Positions 17,284-25,724 of a DNA stretch of 64,000 nucleotides are shown piece after piece; position 1 is the stretch's first letter; each line of letters starts with the position of its first letter. Made by a program: the position numbers and the translations under genes. Under the pieces are notes generated by a model, which had not been told where the DNA came from, made no database searches, and saw nothing but the letters and a program-made list of their open reading frames with translations. The stretch is taken from positions 48,231 to 112,230 of the forward strand of contig JBCCIP010000016.1 of NCBI GenBank assembly GCA_039111475.1, written 5' to 3'. Source of the stretch: JAUIET01 sp039111475. Lineage in GTDB: Bacteria; Pseudomonadota; Gammaproteobacteria; Pseudomonadales; JAUIET01.

Positions 17284-19011
17284 TTAATGGAATTCCCGCT
17301 GCACTGCTTGCAGCGGCTCAGGTGTGTAGTGACGAAGATGGAATTCCATATTTTCGGCTAGCACTTTTCGTAGATCCGAAGGCATAACAATTTGTGATAT
17401 AGACCCAAGGCTAAGGCCTTCATTCGGGTTCATCAATTCCGCTTCATAGCGCTGAGTTAAAGCCGCTTCCTGATCCTTAACCCACTGAGCTATGTCGGCT
17501 TGCGCCTGGGCATCCGCTTTCTTGGCTGACGAGCCGTTCTTTCGTAATTGTTCAGCACGCTCTGCTGTCTTTTGTTTTGTCGCCGCACGAATGACTCTGA
17601 GCTCCTCTTTATAAACAAACTCGACGCCCGCTGGCCCCATCACTGCCGCTCTGGTAGACGGCAGTGCGATAACGAAATCTGCACCGGTAGGATAATTATT
17701 GTAAGAAGCATACGCACCGCCAAAAGCATTGCGCACAATGAGCAGGAACCTAGGTGTGCGCAAATCAATGATTGCATCCAGCATGGCACGACCCGCCTGC
17801 ACAATTCCGCGCGACTCCTGATCTCTGCCGGGCAGAAAACCAGTGGTGTCTTCCATGAAGATCATTGGAATGTTGTAGAGATTGCAGAAGCGAATAAAGC
17901 GCGCGTTTTTGTAAGCTGCGTCAATGTCTATCTGGCCAGATGAAACTGCGCTGTTGTTACCCACAAAACCAACGACGTTGCCACCTAGACGACCCAGAGC
18001 TGTAACCGTATTGCGCGCACGATCCGGTTGCACTTCCATGAAATCGCCATGATCACAGATTTGCTGAATGATAATGCTGATATCTAGAGGCGTATTGAAA
18101 CCGGTTGGTGAATTGAAGGCCTTTTTGAGCAACAGGTCGATGTCCCAGGTCTTGCGGCGAACCGGGTCTGACGTAGTCTGGAATCGTGCCAACTCTGAGT
18201 TGTTGTCCGGTAAGTAGCGTAACAAAGTGATTACGTGCTTGAGCGCACTCACCTCGTCTTCCACAACGAAATCGGTGACGCCGCTCTGGCTATGCACGGC
18301 GGGCCCACCCAATTCATCCGGCGTAACGTCCTCGCCGAGTACTGATTTAACCACTCCAGGGCCAGTTAATCCAAAGAAGGTATCGTTTGGCTGAATCAGA
18401 AAGCTACCTTGACGAGGCAAATAAGATCCACCACCCGCATTGAACCCAAACATGCACATGATGCTGGGCACAACGCCGGATATTTTTCGCAACGCAGTAA
18501 ACGCCTCCGCATAGCCATCCAGTCCACCCACCCCGGCAGGCACATAGGCGCCGGCACTGTCATTCAAACCAATCAATGGTATCTTGCGCTTCGCAGCCAA
18601 CTGGAACAAACGCGCCAACTTCTTACCATTGGTCGCATCCATAGAACCCGCGCGTACCGTAAAATCATGCCCATAAAGTGCTACGTCTCTGCCTTCAATA
18701 TTGACGATCGCTGTCACCAGTGAGGCGCCGTCCAGATTTTCGCCCCAGTTTTGAAACAGCACCGTTGGTTCCTTGTCGCTAAGAACACTGATGCGTTCCC
18801 ATATCGTCATACGTCCTTTTTGGTGTTGTTTGCGAATATTCGCCGTGCCTGCCGCGAGTCTCGGGCGTTGCTGTAACTCGAACCCGCTTTTTAGGTTTTC
18901 TTCATAAAGACCAGGGGCTTCACTAATTTGCCCGGGAACAGAAAAGTCTTGTTCCTGCTGTTCAGCAAACGGGTTTTCAATGGCTGGAATGATCTTGTCC
19001 GGTTTGGGCAT
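17284..19011 (-). CDS. pccB: Acyl-CoA (propionyl-CoA) carboxylase, carboxyltransferase beta subunit
   Basis: Transfers the carboxyl group from biotin to propionyl-CoA, giving methylmalonyl-CoA. The 575 aa contain both crotonase-like halves: the N-terminal half with GHDFTVRAGSMDATNGKK and the oxyanion-forming DSAGAYVPAG, the C-terminal half with the acceptor site FGGAYASYNN. It is about 60 aa longer than typical PccB, from an N-terminal extension (about 45 residues) and a charged insert near 480-530 (KTAERAEQLRKNGSSAKKAD). The carboxylase alpha gene starts 9 bases after its stop. Together with the mutase and meaB this points to propionyl-CoA; acetyl- or methylcrotonyl-CoA cannot be excluded by sequence alone. 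Confidence 0.9.
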   Translation of the reverse strand: MPKPDKIIPAIENPFAEQQEQDFSVPGQISEAPGLYEENLKSGFELQQRPRLAAGTANIRKQHQKGRMTIWERISVLSDKEPTVLFQNWGENLDGASLVTAIVNIEGRDVALYGHDFTVRAGSMDATNGKKLARLFQLAAKRKIPLIGLNDSAGAYVPAGVGGLDGYAEAFTALRKISGVVPSIMCMFGFNAGGGSYLPRQGSFLIQPNDTFFGLTGPGVVKSVLGEDVTPDELGGPAVHSQSGVTDFVVEDEVSALKHVITLLRYLPDNNSELARFQTTSDPVRRKTWDIDLLLKKAFNSPTGFNTPLDISIIIQQICDHGDFMEVQPDRARNTVTALGRLGGNVVGFVGNNSAVSSGQIDIDAAYKNARFIRFCNLYNIPMIFMEDTTGFLPGRDQESRGIVQAGRAMLDAIIDLRTPRFLLIVRNAFGGAYASYNNYPTGADFVIALPSTRAAVMGPAGVEFVYKEELRVIRAATKQKTAERAEQLRKNGSSAKKADAQAQADIAQWVKDQEAALTQRYEAELMNPNEGLSLGSISQIVMPSDLRKVLAENMEFHLRHYTPEPLQAVQREFH

Positions 19012-19147
19012 AAATAAACCTATTTGTCGTTCGGCCGTTCAACTCTGAAAAATCTGTTGTACAGACGAGTCTGAGCAGTCCGCACTGAGCTACAATGCCG
19101 CCCTGTGCCGGGGCAGGCAAAGGCCTGGCCGATCGTGTGGTAAGTGG
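19012..19147. promoter_or_regulatory. Divergent pccB/pabB intergenic region
   Basis: This 136-base space must promote the four-gene propionyl-CoA operon leftward and pabB rightward. A GC-rich stretch (19110-19135) sits just before pabB. I found no clear consensus promoter or operator. Confidence 0.4.
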
Positions 19148-20464
19148 ATGAATCAACTTTTCAAAAAACAGATTCCGTATTATAGCGAATCTTTGCACTG
19201 GTTTTTAGCCTTGGCGGACCATTCTCACGCGGTATGGCTGGACAGTAATGGCAGTGCAAGGGGTCGGTTTGACATTCTGGCCGCTGATCCTGAGCAGTGG
19301 CATACCTGTGATGATGATGATCCCCATGAGTTTATTCGCGCGCTAAGACAGTCGCTTCGCTCGGCAAAAATCACTGTCACGCCTGATATACCTTTCTGTG
19401 GTGGCTTGATTGGCTTGCTAGGCTACGAATTCGGCCTGCAATTGGTAGGCCTCCGTGAATCCAATTCGAATAGCCCGACGGCACCAACTGCAGAGGCGGG
19501 CTGGTTTAACTGGGCCATTGTCCAGGATCATCTCAAGAAAAATTGCACTTTTGTTAGCCTTTTGAGCGACAAGCAAAGCGAGAGCGTGCTCAACAACATT
19601 CTGTCTGCGAAACCGGAAGAGAAAGAAGCATTTCAGCTACAACAAGATATGCAAGCGAACCTGGATTGGCCACAATATCAATCCGCACTGGACTCCGTTA
19701 ACGAGTACATTCTGGATGGAGATTGCTATCAGATTAATTTTTCAAAGCGCTATCAAGCACCTTTCATTGGAGACCCGCGTCAGCTCTACGCACAGCTGCG
19801 AGAAGCCACCAAGGCACCCTTCTCCGCTTATTTCTCTGGCAGCTCAGGTGATACATTAAGCCTTTCTCCAGAGCGCTTCGTTCGCTTAAGTGGTCGTGAG
19901 GTTATGACCCAGCCCATTAAGGGCACTTCCGCACGTGATTCAGACCCAAAGACAGATCAAGCCAACGCTGACCAGCTGCGTAACAGCAGCAAAGACAAGG
20001 CCGAGAACCTAATGATTGTTGACTTGCTGCGCAATGACTTTGGCAGGGTCTGTGTGCCAGGCAGCATCGCGGTTCCTGAACTGTTTGAGCTACAATCGTT
20101 CGCAATGGTTCATCATCTTGTCAGCACAATTACTGGCAAGCTGGACGAAGATAAAGATGCACTTGATCTATTGGCCGCCGTCTTTCCGGGAGGATCTATA
20201 ACCGGCGCACCCAAACACCGCGCGATGCAAATAATCCAGGAGCTTGAACCCAACGAAAGAGATGTATATTGCGGTTCGATTTTTTATTTAAGTGCAGATG
20301 GAAACCTGGATAGCAACATACTGATTCGGTCTTTGCTGTGCAGGAATCAACATGTCTACTGCTGGGGTGGCGGTGGCATTGTTCTTGATTCTACTGCAGA
20401 GTCTGAATGGCAGGAAATTGATAATAAGATTGGTCGATTGCTTAGTGTATTGCGGAATGACTGA
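19148..20464 (+). CDS. pabB: Aminodeoxychorismate synthase component I PabB
   Basis: Makes 4-amino-4-deoxychorismate from chorismate with ammonia from the PabA glutaminase, for folate synthesis. It is 438 aa, near the usual 440-455. C-terminal chorismate-binding motifs are clear: QPIKGTSARD, ENLMIVDLLRNDFGRVC and PGGSITGAPKHRAMQII, the latter carrying the lysine found in aminodeoxychorismate synthases. The N-terminal half is the less conserved anthranilate-synthase-I-like domain with FCGGLIGLLGYEFG. TrpE is the alternative, but the length and PIKGT signature favour PabB. Monocistronic; ends just before the inverted-repeat element. Confidence 0.94.
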   Translation: MNQLFKKQIPYYSESLHWFLALADHSHAVWLDSNGSARGRFDILAADPEQWHTCDDDDPHEFIRALRQSLRSAKITVTPDIPFCGGLIGLLGYEFGLQLVGLRESNSNSPTAPTAEAGWFNWAIVQDHLKKNCTFVSLLSDKQSESVLNNILSAKPEEKEAFQLQQDMQANLDWPQYQSALDSVNEYILDGDCYQINFSKRYQAPFIGDPRQLYAQLREATKAPFSAYFSGSSGDTLSLSPERFVRLSGREVMTQPIKGTSARDSDPKTDQANADQLRNSSKDKAENLMIVDLLRNDFGRVCVPGSIAVPELFELQSFAMVHHLVSTITGKLDEDKDALDLLAAVFPGGSITGAPKHRAMQIIQELEPNERDVYCGSIFYLSADGNLDSNILIRSLLCRNQHVYCWGGGGIVLDSTAESEWQEIDNKIGRLLSVLRND

Positions 20465-20497
20465 GTGCCGTCGTTAATTTACACAGCTCCACTTTGG

Positions 20498-20657
20498 CAC
20501 ATAGGCATTGAATTGATTTTTGGTCGGCGGGACTGTGTGAGGGAGGGACCCCGAGTACAAGCCCCCATGGATGCGTTTAAAGCTGGCCCCGCGAGGGCAG
20601 CGAGTGCTTTGGGTCCGGCGTGTCCCGCTGACCAATACTCAATTCAATGCCTGTGTA
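20498..20657. repeat. Long imperfect inverted repeat, possible structured RNA or palindromic repeat element
   Basis: The outer arms are 20504-20533 (GGCATTGAATTGA, then TTGGTC and GCGGGAC) and 20622-20651, which pair at 27 of 30 positions. A second stem forms inside: GGACCCCGAGTAC (20547-20559) with GTGCTTTGGGTCC (about 20604-20616). The middle is GC-rich and differs in composition from its surroundings. It lies in the 208-base gap between converging pabB and thrH, so it could end transcription from both sides, but it is far longer than a terminator and has no T run. I recall similar GC-rich intergenic elements in other marine gammaproteobacteria but cannot confirm. No second copy is seen here. 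Confidence 0.75.
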
Positions 20658-20672
20658 GTTCGCGGACAACAC

Positions 20673-21287
20673 CTAGCTTGTAACTTCTATACTGGCTTTG
20701 AGAAACTCGGCGCATAATTCGTCATAACCATCCACCGCCGGAAATTGAGGAAACTCCTGGCGCACATTGTCAGGGGCGGAAAACAGTATCCCAGCCTCAG
20801 CCTGAGAAAGCATGGTCGTGTCATTGTACGAATCACCCGCTGCAATAACGCGGTAATGAAGCCCTTGAAACGCCATTACCGCTTGCCGCTTGGGGTCACT
20901 CTGACGCAAATGAAAATCCGTAACCTTACCCGAATCATCAATGTCCAAGCGATGACAAAGTAATGTAGGCCACCCCAGCTGGCGCATCAATGGTTTGGCA
21001 AACTCATAAAAAGTATCAGACAGAATCACCAGTTGAAATCGCTCGCGCAACCATTCAACAAACTCAATCGCGCCGGGCAAAGGCGCCAGACCTCCAATCA
21101 CTTCCTGCAAATCGTGATAGCCCAGTTGGTGCTTCTCAAGCAAACCAAGACGCTGCCTCATAAGCTGGGTGTAGTCCGGAATATCACGGGTCGTCGCCCT
21201 AAGCTCTTCAATCCCGGTTCGTTCGGCCAGTCCTATCCATATCTCCGGAACCAGTACACCTTCCAAATCCAGACATGCAATTTCCAT
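20673..21287 (-). CDS. thrH: Phosphoserine phosphatase / homoserine phosphotransferase ThrH
   Basis: HAD-family enzyme that hydrolyses phosphoserine and can transfer its phosphate to homoserine. It is 204 aa and aligns closely from memory with Pseudomonas ThrH throughout. The first HAD motif is CLDLEGVLVPE (nucleophile D7, with E in place of the usual second Asp as in ThrH), motif II is VILSDTFYEF, and motif IV is VIAAGDSYNDTTML. The C-terminus EFPQFPAVDGYDEL is also family-typical. It lies alone, convergent with pabB across the inverted-repeat element and 90 bases downstream of the DUF6316-like gene. Confidence 0.95.
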   Translation of the reverse strand: MEIACLDLEGVLVPEIWIGLAERTGIEELRATTRDIPDYTQLMRQRLGLLEKHQLGYHDLQEVIGGLAPLPGAIEFVEWLRERFQLVILSDTFYEFAKPLMRQLGWPTLLCHRLDIDDSGKVTDFHLRQSDPKRQAVMAFQGLHYRVIAAGDSYNDTTMLSQAEAGILFSAPDNVRQEFPQFPAVDGYDELCAEFLKASIEVTS

Positions 21288-21377
21288 ACTTCAAGGTTCC
21301 ACCCAAAACCACGCAGTGTAGCCAGGTGCCCGGCCATATTTAAGTGGTTTATGGATTTTATTGTGTATTGCTAGAAG

Positions 21378-21632
21378 CTATACAATCAGGGAGTTTATCC
21401 GAGACACTTGATCACTCTCAAACAATGGTGATGTCACCAGTTGAATGTAGCGCTGTACTGCAGCATTAGCGTCTTCGCGCGTATTGAATGGTCCTTCGGG
21501 AGCGCGCTCTCTGCTGAGAAAATACCAGTAGTTGTTGATATACACGGTTCTAGGAGAACGGAAATAACTCTTGTCAGTGTTGCGGCTTATGTTCGCTTCA
21601 CTGTTGATGGCGTCGACCGATGGCGTCGGCAT
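21378..21632 (-). CDS. Small protein, DUF6316-like
   Basis: An 84-aa protein of unknown function. It has an aromatic core (SYFRSPRTVYINNYWYFLSRE) followed by GPFNTREDANAAVQRYIQLV. The pattern WYF-x-RE-x(5)-GPF-x3-DA-x5-YI is the one I associate with DUF6316, a small soluble family restricted to gammaproteobacteria. No signal peptide or membrane segment is seen. The ATG lacks a strong ribosome-binding site. It stands between cysB and thrH with about 90-100 bases on either side, so it is probably transcribed on its own. Confidence 0.75.
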   Translation of the reverse strand: MPTPSVDAINSEANISRNTDKSYFRSPRTVYINNYWYFLSRERAPEGPFNTREDANAAVQRYIQLVTSPLFESDQVSRINSLIV

Positions 21633-21738
21633 AACTCTGGCCCGGAGAATATTAACTCTCTCACTATGCCATATATGCTTTCAGTTCAGCAACTTAAGAT
21701 GATTAATTAATGTGAATGCTTAAAAATTAAACTAGCTC

Positions 21739-22713
21739 TTACATTTGCGGCAGTTCAATTTCCTTAAACAGCTCGTCAACTTCGCTCTTTGTGTGACGAT
21801 CGCAAGCCTCGGTCACCACCTCTTGAGTGAGATGCGGCGCAAATTTTTCTATAAAATCGTACATGAAACCACGAAGAAAGGTACCACGCCGGAACCCAAT
21901 GCGGGTCACACTGGAGCCAAACAGATGTGACGCTTCCAGGGCTACCAAATCGGAATCCAGTTCTGGCTCGTAGGCCATGTGCGCGACAATGCCTATGCCC
22001 AAGCCTAATCTCACGTAGGTCTTGATCACGTCGGCGTCTGTGGCCGTGAACACCACTCTAGGCGCAAGGCCGTGATTGACGAAGGCATCATCCAGTTTTG
22101 AGCGACCAGTAAAGCCAAACACATAGGTAACCAGTGGCTGGTCTGCAAGATCCTGAATGCTTAGCTTGGAAACCTGTGCCAGCGGATGATCTTTGGGTAC
22201 CACTACGCAGCGGTTCCAACGGTAGCACGGCATCATAATCAGGTCGCTGAATAGTTCCATAGCTTCTGTTGCAATGGCAAAATCGACCGAGCCGTCTGCA
22301 GCGAGTTCGGCGATCTGCATGGGTGTGCCCTGATGCATATGTAATGCCACGTCGGGATACCTGTCTATGAATGAGGTGATGGTGGCTGGCAGAGCGTAAC
22401 GGGCCTGTGTGTGGGTTGTTGCGATTGATAAACTGCCTTTTTCTTCGTTGCTGTACTCCTGGGCGACTTGTTTAATACTGTCGATTTTTCTAAGCACTTC
22501 ACCGGCAGCTTGAAGTACAGCTTCGCCGGCTGGCGTGACATGAGTGAGGTGCTTGCCACTGCGTGCGAAAACTTCTATGCCTAATTCGTCTTCTAATAAA
22601 CGTATTTGTTTGCTGATGCCGGGCTGGGATGTGTAGAGGCTTTGGGCGGTGGCCGATACATTGAGATCATGGTGGGCAACTTCCCAGATGTACTTGAGCT
22701 GCTGTAATTTCAT
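21739..22713 (-). CDS. cysB: LysR-type regulator CysB
   Basis: Master activator of sulfate assimilation and cysteine synthesis, responding to N-acetylserine and O-acetylserine. With the ATG at 22713 the protein is 324 aa, identical in length to E. coli CysB, and begins MKLQQLKYIWEVA as the family does; GAGGAG lies just upstream. The frame extends 13 codons further, but those residues are not family-like. The winged HTH covers residues 1-60 (SATAQSLYTSQPGISKQIR). The inducer-binding domain includes TTHTQARYALP near 100. Adjacent thrH and the D-cysteine desulfhydrase-like gene also concern serine or cysteine metabolism but are separate transcripts. Confidence 0.97.
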   Translation of the reverse strand: MKLQQLKYIWEVAHHDLNVSATAQSLYTSQPGISKQIRLLEDELGIEVFARSGKHLTHVTPAGEAVLQAAGEVLRKIDSIKQVAQEYSNEEKGSLSIATTHTQARYALPATITSFIDRYPDVALHMHQGTPMQIAELAADGSVDFAIATEAMELFSDLIMMPCYRWNRCVVVPKDHPLAQVSKLSIQDLADQPLVTYVFGFTGRSKLDDAFVNHGLAPRVVFTATDADVIKTYVRLGLGIGIVAHMAYEPELDSDLVALEASHLFGSSVTRIGFRRGTFLRGFMYDFIEKFAPHLTQEVVTEACDRHTKSEVDELFKEIELPQM

Positions 22714-22748
22714 GATTACTCCTCGGCACCCGTCCTGACGCCTTATAT

Positions 22749-22796
22749 CCAAGTAGAATAAGAAACCTGCTATCTATTCTTTTACAGAATACTTGG
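22749..22796. promoter_or_regulatory. Inverted repeat upstream of cysB
   Basis: CCAAGTA (22749-22755) and TACTTGG (22790-22796) form 7-base arms 34 bases apart, about 35-85 bases before the cysB start. The interval is AT-rich. It could be an autoregulatory CysB site, as CysB usually represses itself, but CysB sites are poorly defined and the arms are short. Confidence 0.25.
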
Positions 22797-22883
22797 AAAT
22801 GCAATAGTTTTGTGTCGGATCTTAACCGACGATGGCTTTCTGACCTACGTGCCACAACAGGTACATTCGTTGGTTCAATACTG

Positions 22884-23783
22884 CTATTCGTTCGCTATGC
22901 CGTGGGGCACGTGGCCAGTCGCAACGTGCTCGCTGGCCAAATCACAATGGCCTTGCTGATCATCAAAGAACACATCAGCACCATATGCGCGAAGAAACTC
23001 GGCTTTTGGCATTCCACCAAGGAACAAGGACTCATCAATTCGAATATTCCATGCTCTTAAGGTGCGTATCACTCGCTCATGTGCCGGGGCGGAGCGGGCA
23101 GTAAATAGTGCGGTACGTATCGGACAGTCGTCTCTGGAAAATTCGCCTTGAAGCACCTGTAAGGCGGATAGGAACTCCCTGAATGGGCCACCGCTCAGAG
23201 GGGTTCGGGCGGATTGCTGTTCGCTTTCTGCGAAAGCCTGAAGGCCTTCTTGCTTGAAGACTCGCTCTGCCTCGTCCGAAAACAACACAGCGTCGCCATC
23301 GAAGGCGAAACGCAGAGTTTCGCTGTCGGTAGTACGGGTACCTTTGGTGAGCAAAGTGGCGGCGGCTATGCCTTGGTCGAGTGCGTCGCGTACGTCGTCG
23401 GCATCAGTCGATAGAAAAAGGTGTGAGCCAAAGGCGGCCACGTAGCGGTGTGGGCTTTCGCCGCTGCAAAAGGCAGCGCGGGATATATCCAGTTCATAGT
23501 GCTGTATGGAATTGAATACGCGCAAACCGGTGTCGGCACTGTTTCTGGAAAGTAATATGATTTCGACTCTGTCTTCACCATCCAGTGCTTGATTGATCTT
23601 AAGTAGCTTTTGCACCAGTGGGAATGCTTCACCTGGCCTTAGCGGTGTATCTTCATTGTCGATCTGGTATCGGCTGTAGGCTTCCAGCCCTTTTTCTGTG
23701 TAGACGGCATGGCTATCGCTCAAATCAAACAGTGCGCGCGATGAGATTGCAACGGTGAGTTTTTTTTTGGCTGTGTCTACCAT
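22884..23783 (-). CDS. 5'-nucleotidase, cytosolic type I-like
   Basis: Predicted HAD-fold 5'-nucleotidase of the family that includes vertebrate cytosolic 5'-nucleotidase I, dephosphorylating nucleoside monophosphates. The 299 aa have family-like blocks: the N-terminal LTVAISSRALFDL, then EIILLSRNSADTGLRVF, then FCSGESPHRYVAAFGSHLFLSTD. The stretch RFAFDGDAVLFSDEAE (near 160) supplies a DxD pair and ADVFFDDQQGHC (near 275) the late acidic motif. The bacterial members are little studied and the substrate is inferred. It lies 170 bases upstream of cysB on the same strand and is divergent from the fructosamine kinase gene. Confidence 0.88.
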   Translation of the reverse strand: MVDTAKKKLTVAISSRALFDLSDSHAVYTEKGLEAYSRYQIDNEDTPLRPGEAFPLVQKLLKINQALDGEDRVEIILLSRNSADTGLRVFNSIQHYELDISRAAFCSGESPHRYVAAFGSHLFLSTDADDVRDALDQGIAAATLLTKGTRTTDSETLRFAFDGDAVLFSDEAERVFKQEGLQAFAESEQQSARTPLSGGPFREFLSALQVLQGEFSRDDCPIRTALFTARSAPAHERVIRTLRAWNIRIDESLFLGGMPKAEFLRAYGADVFFDDQQGHCDLASEHVATGHVPHGIANE

Positions 23784-23854
23784 AAACAGGCCTCTGAGCG
23801 TTCGCTAAGTGTGGCATGCTATGCAGAAGATGCCAACCCGGAGCGCTGTGTGCA

Positions 23855-24706
23855 ATGCTATCGGCCCTTGTTAACGAAAAGGTGCAGACCTTGCTTGACA
23901 CTGAGATCGACTCAGTACGCATTTTTGCATCCAGCGATTTCAATAAGGCCTACCGTGTGCAGATGGCCGATAAGCGCGAGATCTTTTTGAAGGTGAGTAA
24001 ACAATGCCCGGCAGATTATTTTGCGGGCGAGGCCCTGGGCTTAGACCAACTGAGAAAAACCGCAGCTCTTAGGATTCCAGAGTGTTACGCGCACGATGAG
24101 GATTTCATTGCGATCGAATGGTTGGCGCCGGCTCATCAAAAACCTGGCTTTGATGCCAAGCTCGCTAAGGGGTTGGCGGTGATGCATTCGTTTGAGTCTG
24201 AGAAATTTGGTTTTGCTCAAAACACTTATTGCGGCGCAAGCGTGCAGAAAAATGGATGGAATGAAAATGGTTATGCGTTTTTCGCCGACTGCCGACTGTT
24301 GCCACAGGCAAAAAGAGCGTTTGATTCGGGTTTTCTCGATAATAGCCAGAGAAAGTCTGTAGAAGGTCTTTGTTCGCGGCTGCCTGAGCTTATCCCCAAA
24401 CAAGCACCGGCGCTATTGCATGGTGATCTTTGGCACGGCAACGTATTGTGTACGAAGAACCATGTACCAGCACTAATTGACCCGGCTTGTTATTACGGAT
24501 GGCCGGAAGCCGATTTGGCGATGATGCAGTTGTTTGGGGGATTTAATTCGCGATTGTTCGTGTCCTATGAGGAAATCAAACCCCTACCAAGTGGTTTTGC
24601 TGAACGTTGCTCGCTATACAATTTGTATCACCTATTGAATCATCTGAACCTGTTTGGGCGCGCGTACCTAGATGATGTTAATAATATCTTGCAGCGGTTT
24701 GCCTAA
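23855..24706 (+). CDS. Fructosamine kinase family protein
   Basis: Predicted protein-repair kinase that phosphorylates ketosamines (ribulosamine or fructosamine) on glycated amines so that they fall off. About 283 aa from the ATG at 23855, matching the usual 285-295; an earlier ATG at 23816 has no ribosome-binding site. APH-kinase-like motifs are typical of the family: ATP-binding EIFLKVS (near 50), catalytic LLHGDLWHGNVL (near 190) and IDPACYYGWPEADLAMMQLFGGF-type segment (near 210). The gene is monocistronic and its stop overlaps that of the convergent D-cysteine desulfhydrase-like gene. Confidence 0.9.
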   Translation: MLSALVNEKVQTLLDTEIDSVRIFASSDFNKAYRVQMADKREIFLKVSKQCPADYFAGEALGLDQLRKTAALRIPECYAHDEDFIAIEWLAPAHQKPGFDAKLAKGLAVMHSFESEKFGFAQNTYCGASVQKNGWNENGYAFFADCRLLPQAKRAFDSGFLDNSQRKSVEGLCSRLPELIPKQAPALLHGDLWHGNVLCTKNHVPALIDPACYYGWPEADLAMMQLFGGFNSRLFVSYEEIKPLPSGFAERCSLYNLYHLLNHLNLFGRAYLDDVNNILQRFA

Positions 24707-25713
24707 GAAGTGTTTTGCGTTAATAGCGAGAAACGCTCTCTAAAGGGAAATAGACCGAACACGCCGCCGGTGTGCATAAACACCAAATCTTCAGGGTCAT
24801 CAAAACGCCCCGCCGCAATTTCATTTAACAATCCGTGAAATGCTTTACCGGTATAAACAGGATCAAACACAATGCCTTCACTTTTGCTGACGTCGGCTAT
24901 GGTCTCCAATACGTCATCGCTGGCTCTGGCATACCCCTCGCCAACGTGACCGTCGAGAATATTGATGTCCAGCGCATTAACATCAATGCCACTGTGATAC
25001 TTCGCTTCCCACTGGTTTAAGTCATCACGGATCTTTTTGCTAAACCAGTTTCGGTCATCACACACATTAATACCCCACACTTTTGCTCCCAAGCCAAATG
25101 CATGCGCGCCAACCATAAGACCACTCTGAGTACCACCTGAACCACTGGCTGTTACAATATGCGCAGGATTGATTGAGTGGATATCAAAATCAGTGGCCAG
25201 TTCAGCCGCGGCCGCTACATAACCCCACAGGCCAGTGGCATCACTTGCTCCAATGGGAATGCAATACGTGGAGAGACCGTGTTGCTGATACTCAGCAACA
25301 ATCTCATTTTCTATCGCTTTAGCATTTTTCGCTAATTCTCTGGCTGCTACGTAGGTGATCCTGGCGCCTGCCAACTGGTCCAGCAACAAATTTCCGTCAG
25401 CGGGTTCATCGGGCTCTGAGGGACTGCGTAGAACTAGATGACATTGCAGCCCTAGCTGCGCGCATAGCAGAGCAGTTGTCCGGCAATGATTGCTCTGCAA
25501 GCCCCCATAGGTCAGTACCACGTCTGCGTTTTGTCTCTTCGCTTCCGCCAGACAAAACTCCAATTTTCGGATCTTGTTGCCGCTAGACGTAGAATGAGTT
25601 AGATCGTCACGTTTTAGCCAAATTAGCGGCAAGCCCCTGGTCAGGCAAAACCGGTGCATTGGCGTCAGCGGTGTTGGCGTTTGTGCAAGCCTAAGCCGGT
25701 GTGGAAAAACCAG
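24703..25713 (-). CDS. PLP-dependent D-cysteine desulfhydrase / ACC deaminase family, probable non-AUG start
   Basis: Fold-type II PLP enzyme that would release sulfide and ammonia from D-cysteine or deaminate a related substrate. The PLP lysine is in SSGNKIRKLEF and the substrate-binding LQSNHCRTTA follows. TASGSGGTQSGL binds the phosphate. The first ATG (25659) has no ribosome-binding site and misses a conserved N-terminus: in-frame codons upstream read FPHRLRLAQTPTPLTPM, exactly the family's opening. The only near-start codon is CTG at 25711-25713, 11 bases after the yajC stop, so I extend to there. Start is uncertain; gene identity is not. D-cysteine versus ACC as substrate is unresolved. 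Confidence 0.85.
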   Translation of the reverse strand: MVFPHRLRLAQTPTPLTPMHRFCLTRGLPLIWLKRDDLTHSTSSGNKIRKLEFCLAEAKRQNADVVLTYGGLQSNHCRTTALLCAQLGLQCHLVLRSPSEPDEPADGNLLLDQLAGARITYVAARELAKNAKAIENEIVAEYQQHGLSTYCIPIGASDATGLWGYVAAAAELATDFDIHSINPAHIVTASGSGGTQSGLMVGAHAFGLGAKVWGINVCDDRNWFSKKIRDDLNQWEAKYHSGIDVNALDINILDGHVGEGYARASDDVLETIADVSKSEGIVFDPVYTGKAFHGLLNEIAAGRFDDPEDLVFMHTGGVFGLFPFRERFSLLTQNTS

Positions 25714-25724
25714 CCCGATTGACG

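Noticed and set aside
20465..20683. 72-aa frame through the inverted-repeat element
   Set aside because: It has a start but no ribosome site and its sequence is the translation of a palindromic repeat; such frames are often mis-called as proteins.
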